In this document: positions 17,010 through 26,134 of the stretch, piece after piece
Layout of the letters: the number at the start of each line of letters is the position of its first letter
Position numbering within the stretch: position 1 is the first letter of the stretch
From: Paenibacillus_L residui
GTDB lineage: Bacteria > Bacillota > Bacilli > Paenibacillales > NBRC-103111
DNA: 64,000 bases
Direction: 5' to 3'
NCBI RefSeq assembly: GCF_042677205.1
Contig: NZ_JBHTIU010000081.1
Coordinates: 103,432-167,431 of the forward strand
Made by a program: the position numbers and the translations under genes
The notes under the pieces: model-generated
What the model saw: only the letters and a program-made list of their open reading frames with translations
Told to the model about the DNA's origin: nothing
Database searches by the model: none

Positions 17010-18122
17010 ATGGAAGAAGATTTGCTGCAATGCGAAGGCTGCGGGATAGAGCTTCAGACAGATGACCCGTCCAGGTTGGGATATGTCCCCGAGCAGGCCT
17101 TATTGAAGGTGCCGGTTATTTGCCAGCGCTGCTATCGCATTAAGCACTATAATGAAATATCATCCGTCACTCCGAATCAGGATGATTTCCTGAAGATGCT
17201 TTCCCATGTTGGAGAGACGAACAGCCTTGTGATCCACATCGTTGATTTGTTTGATTTTGAGGGAAGCCTGATCAGCGGGCTCCAGCGTTTTGTCGGAAAT
17301 AATCCCATACTGCTTGTGGTCAATAAAATGGACTTGCTTCCGAAGGTGACGAATTGGAACCGGATTTTGAACTGGATTCGCAAGCAGGCGAAGGAGAGCG
17401 GATTGAAGGTCGTCGACGTCGTTCTTTGCAGCGCCAAGAAAAATATCGGATTCGACCGGCTGCTGGAGAAGCTGGGAGAGTACCGTAAAGGGCGCGATGT
17501 TTATGTAGTGGGGGCGACGAATGCGGGGAAATCGACGCTCATTAACCGTCTCATCCGGGATTACAGCGATCTGGAGTCGGAGTTGACCACCTCGCAGTAT
17601 CCGGGGACGACTCTTGATCTGGTCCGCATCCCTCTGGATGACGGGAAGTCGATCATCGATACCCCGGGAATCGTCTACAGCTATCGGCTGACGGAATTGG
17701 TGCCCAAGCCGGTTCTGCCGGTCCTGCTGCCGGATAAGACCATTAAACCGGCCGTTTATCAATTGAACGAGAAGCAGACATTGTTTATCGGCGGCTTTGC
17801 CCGCTTCGATTTTGCCAAAGGTCCGCGCCAGTCCTTTACCTGCTTCTTTTCGAACTCGCTGCCGGTTCATCGGACGAAGCTGGAGCGGGCGGATGAGCTG
17901 TATAACAATCATAGAGGAGAGCTTCTGAAGCCTCCGACCAAGGAACAACTGGAGCAGATCCCGCCTCTGGCCAAGCATCCGGTTTCCATCCGCAAGGGCC
18001 AGCAATCCGACGTTCTGATTTCCGGTTTGGGATGGATCAAGATCAACAGCCCGGAAGGTGCGGAACTGGTCATTCACGCTCCCAAGGGCGTTAAAATTGT
18101 GGTACGAGACAGTTTAATATAG
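17010..18122 (+). CDS. yqeH: Ribosome biogenesis GTPase YqeH
   Basis: 370-residue circularly permuted GTPase needed for 30S subunit assembly. An N-terminal zinc finger (Cys8-x2-Cys11 and Cys38-x2-Cys41) precedes G-motifs in permuted order: NKMDLLP (G4), SAKK (G5), GATNAGKST (G1), then DTPGI (G3). ATG 17010 follows CAGGAGGAACC; the longer frame from 16926 has no ribosome site. Followed closely by aroE. Confidence 0.95.
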   Translation: MEEDLLQCEGCGIELQTDDPSRLGYVPEQALLKVPVICQRCYRIKHYNEISSVTPNQDDFLKMLSHVGETNSLVIHIVDLFDFEGSLISGLQRFVGNNPILLVVNKMDLLPKVTNWNRILNWIRKQAKESGLKVVDVVLCSAKKNIGFDRLLEKLGEYRKGRDVYVVGATNAGKSTLINRLIRDYSDLESELTTSQYPGTTLDLVRIPLDDGKSIIDTPGIVYSYRLTELVPKPVLPVLLPDKTIKPAVYQLNEKQTLFIGGFARFDFAKGPRQSFTCFFSNSLPVHRTKLERADELYNNHRGELLKPPTKEQLEQIPPLAKHPVSIRKGQQSDVLISGLGWIKINSPEGAELVIHAPKGVKIVVRDSLI

Positions 18123-18146
18123 AACATAATGGGAGGAGAAATCTTC

Positions 18147-19019
18147 ATGTCAGCCGTTGTCGGGACAGGAGGAATCGATACGGCCACCGTCATGTACGGG
18201 GTATTCGGCGATCCGGTAGCCCATTCCAAATCGCCGCTCATGCTGAACCGGGCCTTCGAAGTGGCTGGAATCAACGCGGCTTATGCCGCTTTTCACATCC
18301 GGCCCGGAACTTTGCAGGATGCGGTCCGAGGAATACGGGCACTAGGCTTCCGCGGGGTTAATGTCACTATTCCCCATAAATTGGAAGTGATCGATTATTT
18401 GGATGAAATTGACGAGCATGCGCGGGCCATCGGAGCGGTTAATACGATTGTCAACGCCGAGGGGAAGTTAAAGGGCTATAATACGGATGGAATCGGTTAT
18501 GTTCGGTCATTGAAAGAGGAAGCGGGATTCGATATACAGGGGAAAACCGTCATCCTGCTGGGGGCAGGCGGCGCGGCCCGGGGAATTGGTTACGCCCTGG
18601 CCAAGGAAGGGGCTTCACGGATTATCGTTGCCAACCGGACCGTCTCCAAGGCGGAGGAATTGGCGTCCTATCTGGACGGATTTACCCGGTCGGAAGGCAT
18701 CGGCCTGGACGCGGTAAAATCGCGGATTCATGAGGCTGAGCTTCTTGTCCATACTACAAAGGTCGGGATGCATCCGAAAGTGGAGGATATTCCGATCGAA
18801 CCGGAGCTCATTCACCCGGGGCTTCTCGTCAGCGATATTGTGTACAATCCTTTGGAGACCCGGCTGTTAAGGGAAGCCAAAGCGAGAGGCGCATCGGTTC
18901 ATGGCGGGCTTGGAATGTTCATTTATCAAGGAGCCTACGCTTTTGAATATTGGACTGGACAACCTGCCCCGGTAGAAGCTATGCGCGCGGTTGTCCAACG
19001 GTCGCTCTCTCCGGAATGA
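18147..19019 (+). CDS. aroE: Shikimate dehydrogenase (NADP+)
   Basis: 290 residues; reduces 3-dehydroshikimate to shikimate in aromatic amino acid synthesis. Substrate site SKSPLMLNRAF, catalytic Lys in NVTIPHKLEV, NTDGIGY, nucleotide-binding GAGGAARGIGYAL and ANRTVSKAEEL are visible. ATG 18147 follows GGGAGGAG; an ATG at 18129 would contain that ribosome site. Sits between yqeH and yhbY as in B. subtilis. Confidence 0.95.
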   Translation: MSAVVGTGGIDTATVMYGVFGDPVAHSKSPLMLNRAFEVAGINAAYAAFHIRPGTLQDAVRGIRALGFRGVNVTIPHKLEVIDYLDEIDEHARAIGAVNTIVNAEGKLKGYNTDGIGYVRSLKEEAGFDIQGKTVILLGAGGAARGIGYALAKEGASRIIVANRTVSKAEELASYLDGFTRSEGIGLDAVKSRIHEAELLVHTTKVGMHPKVEDIPIEPELIHPGLLVSDIVYNPLETRLLREAKARGASVHGGLGMFIYQGAYAFEYWTGQPAPVEAMRAVVQRSLSPE

Positions 19020-19085
19020 TCTTGAGGCTAAACGAAATTGAGTCTGATTTCTATGGCTAAACTATAAGAATTGAGGAAAACGTAT

Positions 19086-19376
19086 ATGTTGACAGGTAAA
19101 CAAAAGAGATATTTACGCTCTCTGGCACACCATCTGAATCCTATTTTCCAAGTAGGCAAAGGCGGTGTCAACGATCACTTGATCACTCACATTCAGGAGG
19201 CGCTGGAAGCCAGGGAATTGATCAAAGTGACGATTCTGAACAACTGTTTGGAGGACCGGGAGGAGGTCGCCCGCGAGCTGGCGGAACAATCGGGTGCGGA
19301 GCTCGTTCAGAAGATCGGAAAAATCGTGGTCCTGTATAAAGAATCGAAGGAAAACAAGTCCATCGAGCTGGAATAA
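19086..19376 (+). CDS. yhbY: YhbY family CRM-domain RNA-binding protein
   Basis: 96 residues, the same length as B. subtilis YqeI. Starts MLTGKQKRYLRSLAHHL, includes the CRM loop FQVGKGGVND and ends YKESKENKSIELE. CRM proteins of this type bind rRNA and take part in 50S assembly. ATG 19086 with GAGGAAA upstream; the in-frame TTG at 19071 is not supported. Confidence 0.93.
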   Translation: MLTGKQKRYLRSLAHHLNPIFQVGKGGVNDHLITHIQEALEARELIKVTILNNCLEDREEVARELAEQSGAELVQKIGKIVVLYKESKENKSIELE

Positions 19377-19443
19377 TAAATTCGGAACAGGAAGAGCTGT
19401 TCGGATGTAATGATTTACTTTTTTCATGGGATGGGGTGGAGAT

Positions 19444-20031
19444 GTGTTAATCGGAATCATGGGGGGAACTTTCGATCCCATTCATACCGGCCATTTGGTC
19501 GCCGCGGAGACGGCGCTTGAGGAAGCGGGGCTGGACGAGGTCTGGTTCATGCCTGCCAATATCCCTCCCCATAAGCCTAATACTCCATTGGCTTCACCGG
19601 ATCAGCGATTGGAAATGGTCAGTCTTGCGATCGATTCTCATCCTTCTTATAGAGCCGTGGATGTGGAATTAACCAGAGGCGGAACGTCCTATACGTACGA
19701 TACGGTTACGAGGCTGCAGCAGCTTTATCCCGATCATCGTTTCCATTATATTATCGGCGCGGATATGGTAATGTATCTGCCCAAGTGGCATCAAATTGAG
19801 AAGCTCTCCGAAATGGTAACGTTCCTTGGGGTCGGGCGCCCGGGCTTTGATATCGACCTAGAAGCGCTGCCGTCCCATTTGCGCAGCCGAATCAAGCTGA
19901 TGACTATGCCGGCTATGGAGATTTCCTCCACCGACATACGCGAGCGCATACGGAACGGACGCTCTATTCGCTATAGAGTTCCGGAATCAGTCCGACTATA
20001 TATCGAAAGGAGTGGTATTTATGGATCGTGA
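19444..20031 (+). CDS. nadD: Nicotinate-nucleotide adenylyltransferase
   Basis: 195-residue NAD-biosynthesis enzyme that adenylylates nicotinate mononucleotide. The nucleotidyltransferase signature GGTFDPIHTGHL lies near the N-terminus and ISSTDIRERI near the C-terminus; ADMVMYLPKWH is typical of NadD. GTG 19444 follows GGGTGGAGAT. The last 11 bp overlap the yqeK start. Confidence 0.95.
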   Translation: MLIGIMGGTFDPIHTGHLVAAETALEEAGLDEVWFMPANIPPHKPNTPLASPDQRLEMVSLAIDSHPSYRAVDVELTRGGTSYTYDTVTRLQQLYPDHRFHYIIGADMVMYLPKWHQIEKLSEMVTFLGVGRPGFDIDLEALPSHLRSRIKLMTMPAMEISSTDIRERIRNGRSIRYRVPESVRLYIERSGIYGS

Positions 20032-20596
20032 ACGACTGATCGACCTTGTACGGGAGCAGATGCCGGAGCAAAGATGGCTGCATACTCAGGGGGTTATGGA
20101 GACCTCGGTCGTGCTGGCCGGCCGATTCGGCGCGGATCCGGTCAAAGCGGATTTGGCTGCGCTTCTCCACGATTATTGTAAATACTGGCCGATTGAGCAG
20201 CAGAGGAAGGTCATTGAGCAGGCCGGGCTTGCTGACGATCTTCTCCAATATGACAAACCTCTGTGGCATGCACCGGCGGGGGCCTGGGTGGCTGAACAAG
20301 AGCTTGGCATTAACGATAAGGAAATCCTGGATGCGATCCGTTACCATACGTCCGGCCGTCCCGGTATGACCCTGTTGGACAAAATTGTTTGTTTGGCCGA
20401 TTACATTGAGCCGGGAAGGGATTTTCCGGGTGTAGAACAAATAAGGTCATTGGCTGAATTGAGCCTGGAGAGAGCACTGATTGCGGGCTTCGATTCAACG
20501 ATTTCCTTCTTGCTGCAGAAGGGACAGAAGGTTTATCCTATGACCATCATGGCCCGAAACTCGCTGATTGACGAGCTGGTTCAGCGGTCAGGTTAA
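20021..20596 (+). CDS. yqeK: YqeK family HD-domain Ap4A hydrolase
   Basis: 191-residue HD-domain protein; family members hydrolyse diadenosine tetraphosphate symmetrically. Metal ligands are in RWLHTQGV, LLHDYCK (HD pair), HAPAGAW, YHTSG and CLADYIEPGR. ATG 20021 lies 8 nt after AAAGGAG. Overlaps nadD, indicating translational coupling. Confidence 0.92.
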   Translation: MDRERLIDLVREQMPEQRWLHTQGVMETSVVLAGRFGADPVKADLAALLHDYCKYWPIEQQRKVIEQAGLADDLLQYDKPLWHAPAGAWVAEQELGINDKEILDAIRYHTSGRPGMTLLDKIVCLADYIEPGRDFPGVEQIRSLAELSLERALIAGFDSTISFLLQKGQKVYPMTIMARNSLIDELVQRSG

Positions 20597-20604
20597 AGTA
20601 GGCC

Positions 20605-20692
20605 CTTTTTTACCACATTAGAAAGTTTAAGTTCATTAAAGCATTAAAATGGAACAAATTTTCTAATTGGCATAAAAAGCTACCTTTAAAAC
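20605..20692. repeat. Dispersed repeat family 4, copy A
   Basis: AT-rich unit starting TTTTTTACCACATTAGAA and continuing TTCTAATTGGCATAAAAA, then a short tail. It parallels 26128-26211 in order and spacing. TAGAAA near the left and TTTCTA near the right can pair. It lies between yqeK and rsfS. Confidence 0.6.
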
Positions 20693-20708
20693 CGGGTTAT
20701 TCGTCTTC

Positions 20709-20737
20709 GAAGAGGCTTCGTTAGAAGCTTTTTTTAT
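20709..20737 (+). terminator. Possible terminator between yqeK and rsfS
   Basis: GGCTTC-gtta-GAAGC followed by seven Ts. The stem is short, but the T-run is clean. The 253-bp gap between yqeK and rsfS is otherwise filled by repeat family 4. Confidence 0.45.
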
Positions 20738-20849
20738 AAATATTACGCATACTAATTTCGGGGGTACGGCGGCAGATTTTCAGAAGTCCCGGCTTAGCGA
20801 AGGATCGATCCGCCACCGTATTTCCGGGCGTTGGGAGGTCATAAATCGA

Positions 20850-21188
20850 ATGAATGAACAAATGCTGTCAATGGTTATCCAGGCGGCCGAGGATAAAAAA
20901 GCGTACGATCCGGTCGTTTTGGATTTGCGCGGAATATCGTTGATCGCCGATTATTTTGTAATTTGCCATGGAAATTCGGAAACCCAGGTCCAGGCGATTG
21001 TCACCTCCATCCGCAAAAAAGCGGATGAACAAAAATGGACGGTACGCGGAGTAGAAGGGTTGGATAACGCCCGGTGGGTGCTTATCGATCTGGGGGATAT
21101 CGTCGTTCATGTGTTCCATAGGGAAGACAGGGAGTATTACAACATTGAGCGGATCTGGTCCGACGCGAAAGTTGTGGAGACCGTATGA
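20850..21188 (+). CDS. rsfS: Ribosomal silencing factor RsfS
   Basis: 112-residue Iojap/RsfS protein that binds L14 of the 50S subunit and blocks subunit joining under starvation. Blocks: VVLDLRGISLIADYFVICHG, VEGLDNARWVLIDLGD, VVHVFHREDREYYNIERIW. ATG 20850 is preceded by GGGAGG at 12 nt. Its stop overlaps the cvfB start (ATGA). Confidence 0.95.
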   Translation: MNEQMLSMVIQAAEDKKAYDPVVLDLRGISLIADYFVICHGNSETQVQAIVTSIRKKADEQKWTVRGVEGLDNARWVLIDLGDIVVHVFHREDREYYNIERIWSDAKVVETV

Positions 21189-22072
21189 ATCTGCAGGCGG
21201 GAACGGTCGTTAAGCTGCAAGTAGCCAGGGAAGTTTCCCCTTACGGCTTCTTTCTGACAGACGGCAGCCGGGATATCCTTCTACACTACACGGAGAAGGA
21301 AGGCAATATCGAACCGGGGCAGATGGTAGAAGTGTTCCTGTATTACGATACCGAGGATCGTCTGGCGGCTACAATGAAGAAGCCGCTCCTCCGGCTTGGA
21401 GAGGTCGCCCTGCTCGAAGTGGCCGATGCGCATCCGAGATTCGGGCTGTTTCTGGATATGGGGATCGGCAGACAGCTTCTGCTTCCCTATCGCGAGCTTC
21501 CGGAGCTGAAGGAGCTGCGCCCGCAGGTGGGTGATCGGGTGTTTGTAACTATGGCCCACGACCGGCAAGGCCGTCTTATGGCCAAACTGGCCGGGGAGAA
21601 GGAGCTGTCGCCGCTGGCTGTCCGGGCACCGGAATCGTGGAAGAATGAATGGATGACGGCAAGGGTTTATAAGCCTTTGCAAATGGGAACCTTCGTCATA
21701 GTAGAGGGCGGGGTGCTCGGATTCGGGGTTATCGGGCTTATTCATTCCAAGGAAAGAACCCGTCTGCTTAGAGTGGGAGAATCCGTGGAGGTACGGGTCA
21801 TTCATGTCCGGGAGGATGGCCGGGTTAATCTGTCCATGCGCCTGCCGAAAGAGCAAAGCCGTACGGAAGACGCTGACGTTATTCTTGCCTATTTGCAAGA
21901 GAGGCCTAACGGGGCGATGCCTTATTCGGATCAGACCCCCGCGGATATTATCAGCTCGAAATTCAGCATGAGCAAGGCCGCCTTCAAGAGAGCGCTGGGC
22001 AAGCTGATGAAGGACGGGCTTATCGTGCAGCAGGAAAACTGGACCTATTTGAAGGATAAGGCCCCTAAATAG
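21185..22072 (+). CDS. cvfB: CvfB/YitL family S1-domain protein
   Basis: 295 residues. Several S1-like beta-barrels (SPYGFFLTDG near 20, HPRFGLFLDMG near 85, then VEVRVIHVREDGRVNLSMR) and a C-terminal winged-helix (AAFKRALGKLMKDGLIVQQENW). CvfB binds RNA in Staphylococcus aureus and affects virulence regulators. In B. subtilis the homologue yitL is not part of the yqe operon; here it is translationally coupled to rsfS. Confidence 0.88.
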   Translation: MNLQAGTVVKLQVAREVSPYGFFLTDGSRDILLHYTEKEGNIEPGQMVEVFLYYDTEDRLAATMKKPLLRLGEVALLEVADAHPRFGLFLDMGIGRQLLLPYRELPELKELRPQVGDRVFVTMAHDRQGRLMAKLAGEKELSPLAVRAPESWKNEWMTARVYKPLQMGTFVIVEGGVLGFGVIGLIHSKERTRLLRVGESVEVRVIHVREDGRVNLSMRLPKEQSRTEDADVILAYLQERPNGAMPYSDQTPADIISSKFSMSKAAFKRALGKLMKDGLIVQQENWTYLKDKAPK

Positions 22073-22225
22073 CTCGCCGGTTCAGAAGTTCCGAGTCCAA
22101 GGATTACGCAACACTAAGACTTGGGGTTTATGGAGGATTTTGGGCGAGCGGAATACTCCCTATAGAGCATTGAACGATAAAATGGAGTAGTGTATGGTCC
22201 GGCTTTGGAAGGAGAGGGGAAGGCC

Positions 22226-22990
22226 TTGGCTTATGAACAATTCGCATATTATTATGATCGGCTGATGGAGGACATGCCTTACGCGGATTGGCTTCGCTTT
22301 GCGAAGCAGTGCTGGGAACGCTACGGCACTCCGGTTACGGTCGTCGATCTCGGATGCGGTACCGGCAATTTGGCTATTCCGTTGGCCCGGCAAGGGTTTC
22401 ATGTGACCGGGATCGACTTGTCGGAGGACATGCTGGCTATTGCAAGAAGCAAAAGCGAAACACTCTACGGAACGGAAGGCTCTCTTCGCTGGGTCCAACA
22501 GGACATGCGGGAATGGGAGCTGCCGGAAGCGGTGGATGCCGTTATTTCTTTCTGTGACTGTTTGAATTATTTGCTTGAACCTGAAAGCCTTGAGGAAGCC
22601 TTCCGGCAAACCTGCCAAGGGCTGAATCCGGGAGGTTTGTTCCTGTTTGACGTGCATACCCCTTATCAGCTGCAAAATTATGCGGAGCATCAGCCTTTTG
22701 TGCTGGATGAAGAGGATATAGCCTATATCTGGACCTGTCATCTGGACGAAGAGCTTTGTGAGCTGGAGCATGAGCTCTCCATCTTTGTCCGTGAAGAAAC
22801 GGCAGGCGGTCCGGCCGGACGCCGTTACGTGAGGGTGGACGAAACCCATGTACAAAGGGCTTATCCGCTGGAGCAGATAATGCAATTACTTGGCAAATCC
22901 GGCTTTTCCACGGTAGAATGCTATGCTGATTTTACATGGGATAAAGTTACCCCGGAGACGGAGAGAGCCTTTTTTGTTGCCCGTAAATAA
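22226..22990 (+). CDS. yqeM: YqeM family SAM-dependent methyltransferase
   Basis: 254 residues, class I methyltransferase. SAM site VVDLGCGTGNLAIPLA, then GIDLSEDML, and FCDCLNYLL. The start TTG 22226 gives MAYEQFAYYYDRLM, matching the family N-terminus, with GGAGAGGGGAAGG upstream; the longer frame from 22190 lacks support. Last gene of the yqe block before the leuS leader. Substrate unknown. Confidence 0.88.
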   Translation: MAYEQFAYYYDRLMEDMPYADWLRFAKQCWERYGTPVTVVDLGCGTGNLAIPLARQGFHVTGIDLSEDMLAIARSKSETLYGTEGSLRWVQQDMREWELPEAVDAVISFCDCLNYLLEPESLEEAFRQTCQGLNPGGLFLFDVHTPYQLQNYAEHQPFVLDEEDIAYIWTCHLDEELCELEHELSIFVREETAGGPAGRRYVRVDETHVQRAYPLEQIMQLLGKSGFSTVECYADFTWDKVTPETERAFFVARK

Positions 22991-23021
22991 GTAGGTGGGG
23001 CCTGTCCGCACTCCCGCTCCC

Positions 23022-23050
23022 TTGACAGAACACATAGTTTTCATTATAAT
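23022..23050 (+). promoter_or_regulatory. SigA promoter of leuS
   Basis: TTGACA (23022-23027), 17 bp, TATAAT (23045-23050): both boxes match consensus exactly. Confidence 0.9.
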
Positions 23051-23059
23051 TTCTTCATA

Positions 23060-23352
23060 ATATTGGCTATGAAGAGGAGTAGTAGCATTGCAGAGCGTTT
23101 AGCAGAGAGCCGGAGAACAGGTGGAAGCCGGCAGCGCGAACAGCGAACTCGCCTCGGAGCTTGAAGGGTGAAGGTGCAGCGGTTATTGGCAGATGAAAGC
23201 CAAGTTATTAACCGGGCAAGCTAGCCCGACCGTCTAATCCCGCGTTAAGGGCTTCGAGTGAACGGAGTGCTGTGACGCTCTGTTAATTAGGGTGGTACCA
23301 CGGGAACAAACCTCTCGTCCCTAGCGTAATGCTGGCGATGGAGGTTTTTTTT
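23060..23352 (+). ncRNA. Leucine T-box leader RNA with terminator
   Basis: Leader that senses uncharged tRNA-Leu. The T-box sequence AGGGTGGTACCACG is at 23289-23302; the likely specifier is CTC at 23148-23150 in GAACTCGCC, a leucine codon. The terminator follows: AACCTC pairs with GAGGTT, ending in eight Ts near 23352. The antiterminator would use the T-box region. The downstream leuS agrees with the specifier. Exact stem I pairings were not worked out. Confidence 0.93.
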
Positions 23353-23356
23353 AGTT

Positions 23357-23378
23357 TCGGGGATCCCCGCGAAAATTG
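23357..23378. repeat. Left-end fragment resembling repeat family 3
   Basis: TTTCGGGGATCCCCGCGAAA directly follows the T-box terminator T-run. It matches the left end of the family 3 copy at 30161-30180 (TTTCGGGGCTCCCCGCAAAG), but the remainder of that repeat is absent. A simple GC hairpin of independent origin is possible. Confidence 0.4.
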
Positions 23379-23394
23379 TAAAAATATAAGAAAT

Positions 23395-23466
23395 TATAAG
23401 TTTCACCTTATACCTGTTCTTATATTTCATCGGTAAACGCGCCTGTCCAAAGGACGGCGATAGCCG
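23395..23466. repeat. Dispersed repeat family 2, copy B
   Basis: Near-identical to 9523-9594, including both hairpins (TATAAG-tttcac-CTTATA and CGCC-TGTCC-aa-AGGAC-GGCG). It lies in the leuS transcript between the T-box terminator and the start codon, so it is part of every read-through mRNA. Confidence 0.85.
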
Positions 23467-23595
23467 TTTATCCTTGGGGTTAAATAATGCGACCTTTGAC
23501 CGTTCCGGTCATTTAACCAAGAGTTAAAAAAAGCTTGCTGAAAGGGTCGGGCTAAAAGCTTGCCGGGCCGGCGAAATGTTGAAGGAGGATGAATT

Positions 23596-26046
23596 ATGGT
23601 TCACGAAACTAAGGGGCACGGGTACAACCCGCTCGCCATTGAACCTAAGTGGCAGAAGTATTGGGACAGCAAGAAAGTGTTTAAAGTATTGGATGATTCG
23701 GATAAACCGAAATTTTATGCCTTGGATATGTTCCCTTATCCGTCCGGTGCGGGACTTCATGTCGGACATCCGGAAGGATATACGGCAACGGATATTATCT
23801 CCCGCTATAAGAGAATGCGCGGCTACAACGTCCTCCATCCGATGGGCTGGGACGCCTTCGGTCTTCCGGCTGAACAGCATGCGTTGGATACCGGCCAGCA
23901 TCCGCGCGACATAACGTTCAAAAATATTGACAATTTCCGCCGACAGATCAAATCTCTCGGATTCTCATATGACTGGGATCGCGAAATCAGCACGACGGAT
24001 CCGGATTATTATAAATGGACGCAGTGGATTTTTGTTCAATTATATAAACGAGGACTCGCCTATATGGCCGAGGTTCCCGTTAACTGGTGTCCGGCATTGG
24101 GCACGGTTCTGGCCAATGAAGAGGTGATCGACGGAAAGAGTGAGCGCGGAGGTCATCCGGTCATTCGCAAGCCGATGCGTCAATGGATTCTGAAAATTAC
24201 CGAGTACGCCGACCGGCTGCTCGAAGATTTGGAAGAGCTCGATTGGGCCGAAAGCATCAAAGATATGCAGCGGAACTGGATTGGAAAATCCAAAGGAGCG
24301 GAAGTCCGCTTTGCCGTTGATGGCCACTCCGGAGAGGAGATTGTCGTATTCACGACCCGCCCGGACACCTTGTTCGGCTCCACCTACTGTGTATTGGCAC
24401 CCGAGCATCCGTTGGTAGAACGGATTACGACGAAGGAACAGATACAGGCCGTTAAGGAATACAAGGAGAAAGCCGAACGCAAAAGCGATCTGGAACGAAC
24501 GGACCTGGCCAAGGAAAAGACGGGAGTATTTACCGGAGCTTATGCGGTCAATCCGGTCAACGGGGCGAAACTGCCGGTATGGATTGCCGATTATGTGCTT
24601 GCCGGTTACGGAACAGGCGCGATTATGGCGGTGCCCGGCCATGACCAACGGGACTACGAATTTGCCAAACAGTATAATCTTCCGATCATCGAAGTGGTGA
24701 AGGGCGGCAATTTGGAGGAGGAAGCCTATACCGGAGACGGTGAGCATGTCAATTCCGGGCTGCTGGATGGACTCCGTAATGAAGAAGCCATCGCCGCCAT
24801 GATCCAATGGCTGGAGGAGAACGGCAAGGGCGCCGGCAAGGTTACCTATCGTCTTCGCGATTGGTTGTTCAGCAGACAACGTTATTGGGGCGAGCCTATT
24901 CCCATTCTGCACCTCGAGGACGGCACTATGAAGACCGTTCCGGAAGAGCAGCTGCCGCTGGTCCTGCCGGATGTCGATCATATCACACCTTCCGGGACCG
25001 GGGAGTCGCCTCTTGCTGCAGTGGAAGAATGGGTGAATACAGTAGATCCCGAGACCGGAATGAAAGCGCGCCGCGAGACGAATACCATGCCTCAATGGGC
25101 GGGAAGCTGCTGGTACTACTTGCGCTTCATCGATCCGCATAATGATAAGGAGCTTTGTTCCTTTGACAAGCAGAAGGAATGGCTGCCCGTCGATTTATAT
25201 ATCGGAGGGGCGGAGCATGCGGTGCTCCATCTTCTCTATGCACGGTTCTGGCATAAAGTGCTCTATGATTTGGGCGTCGTCTCCACAAAGGAACCATTCC
25301 AGAAGCTGGTCAATCAAGGGATGATTCTTGGAGGAAATAACGAGAAGATGAGCAAGTCCAGGGGCAATGTTATCAATCCGGATGACATTGTGGGCAAATA
25401 CGGCGCGGATACGCTGCGTATGTACGAGATGTTCATGGGACCTCTGGAAGCTACCAAGCCGTGGAGCGAAAACGGGGTGGAAGGAACATATCGCTTCCTG
25501 AACCGCGTGTGGAGATTGTTCATCCAAGAAGATGGTTCTCTGAATGCGAAAATAACCAAAGAGGATTCCAAGATAGACGATTCATTCCGAAGAACCTGGC
25601 ACAAGACGATCAAGAAGGTAACGGAAGATTACGAGGCGCTGCGTTTTAATACGGCCATCAGCCAGCTGATGATATTTGTTAACGAGGCTTATAAAGCGGA
25701 CAGCTTGCCATGGGAAGCCATGGAAAACTTTGTCCAGATGCTCTCTCCAATCGCCCCTCATATTGCGGAAGAATTATGGGAGAAGCTCGGTCATACGGAT
25801 ACTTCGATCACTTATGTCCCATGGCCCGTTTACGATGAGAAATGGACCGTAGAGAATGAAGTGGAGATCGTCGTACAGATCAACGGCAAAATCGTCGACA
25901 GGCTTTCCGTTCCGAACAATCTGGATCAACAGGGGATGCAGGAAGCCGCCCTTGGATCGGATAAAGTGAAGGAGGCCATGGCCGGCAAATCGGTGCGAAA
26001 AGTCATTGCCGTTCCAGGTAAGCTTGTCAACATCGTGGTCGGTTAA
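23596..26046 (+). CDS. leuS: Leucyl-tRNA synthetase
   Basis: 816-residue class I synthetase that charges tRNA-Leu. The HIGH-type signature HVGH is at residues 55-58 and KMSKS at about 584-588; the editing domain carries the Thr-rich TTRPDTLFGSTYCVLAPEHP and GYGTGAIMAVPGHDQRD; the anticodon-binding domain follows. ATG 23596 has a GAAGGAGGATG site. Usual length for bacterial LeuS is 800-880. Expression is T-box controlled. In B. subtilis leuS lies elsewhere, so it is an insertion between yqeM and comER here. Confidence 0.98.
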   Translation: MVHETKGHGYNPLAIEPKWQKYWDSKKVFKVLDDSDKPKFYALDMFPYPSGAGLHVGHPEGYTATDIISRYKRMRGYNVLHPMGWDAFGLPAEQHALDTGQHPRDITFKNIDNFRRQIKSLGFSYDWDREISTTDPDYYKWTQWIFVQLYKRGLAYMAEVPVNWCPALGTVLANEEVIDGKSERGGHPVIRKPMRQWILKITEYADRLLEDLEELDWAESIKDMQRNWIGKSKGAEVRFAVDGHSGEEIVVFTTRPDTLFGSTYCVLAPEHPLVERITTKEQIQAVKEYKEKAERKSDLERTDLAKEKTGVFTGAYAVNPVNGAKLPVWIADYVLAGYGTGAIMAVPGHDQRDYEFAKQYNLPIIEVVKGGNLEEEAYTGDGEHVNSGLLDGLRNEEAIAAMIQWLEENGKGAGKVTYRLRDWLFSRQRYWGEPIPILHLEDGTMKTVPEEQLPLVLPDVDHITPSGTGESPLAAVEEWVNTVDPETGMKARRETNTMPQWAGSCWYYLRFIDPHNDKELCSFDKQKEWLPVDLYIGGAEHAVLHLLYARFWHKVLYDLGVVSTKEPFQKLVNQGMILGGNNEKMSKSRGNVINPDDIVGKYGADTLRMYEMFMGPLEATKPWSENGVEGTYRFLNRVWRLFIQEDGSLNAKITKEDSKIDDSFRRTWHKTIKKVTEDYEALRFNTAISQLMIFVNEAYKADSLPWEAMENFVQMLSPIAPHIAEELWEKLGHTDTSITYVPWPVYDEKWTVENEVEIVVQINGKIVDRLSVPNNLDQQGMQEAALGSDKVKEAMAGKSVRKVIAVPGKLVNIVVG

Positions 26047-26060
26047 CAGGGACCACTAAG

Positions 26061-26134
26061 GACCGTGCCAACTGTGAAGTCATGCCGATGGAGGAAGATA
26101 TCGGCTTGACTGAACCTTGGCATGGTCTTTTTTT
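26061..26134 (+). terminator. leuS terminator
   Basis: GACCGTGCCAA (26061-26071) pairs over 11 bp with TTGGCATGGTC (26117-26127) around an inner hairpin; seven Ts follow. Confidence 0.9.

Noticed and set aside
17160..18077. Long antisense frame (305 codons) over yqeH
   Set aside because: Shadow of a GC-rich coding gene; codons of yqeH and its domains are clearly real.
24040..25140. Long antisense frame (366 codons) over leuS
   Set aside because: Lies entirely in leuS on the opposite strand, with no ribosome site or recognisable domain.
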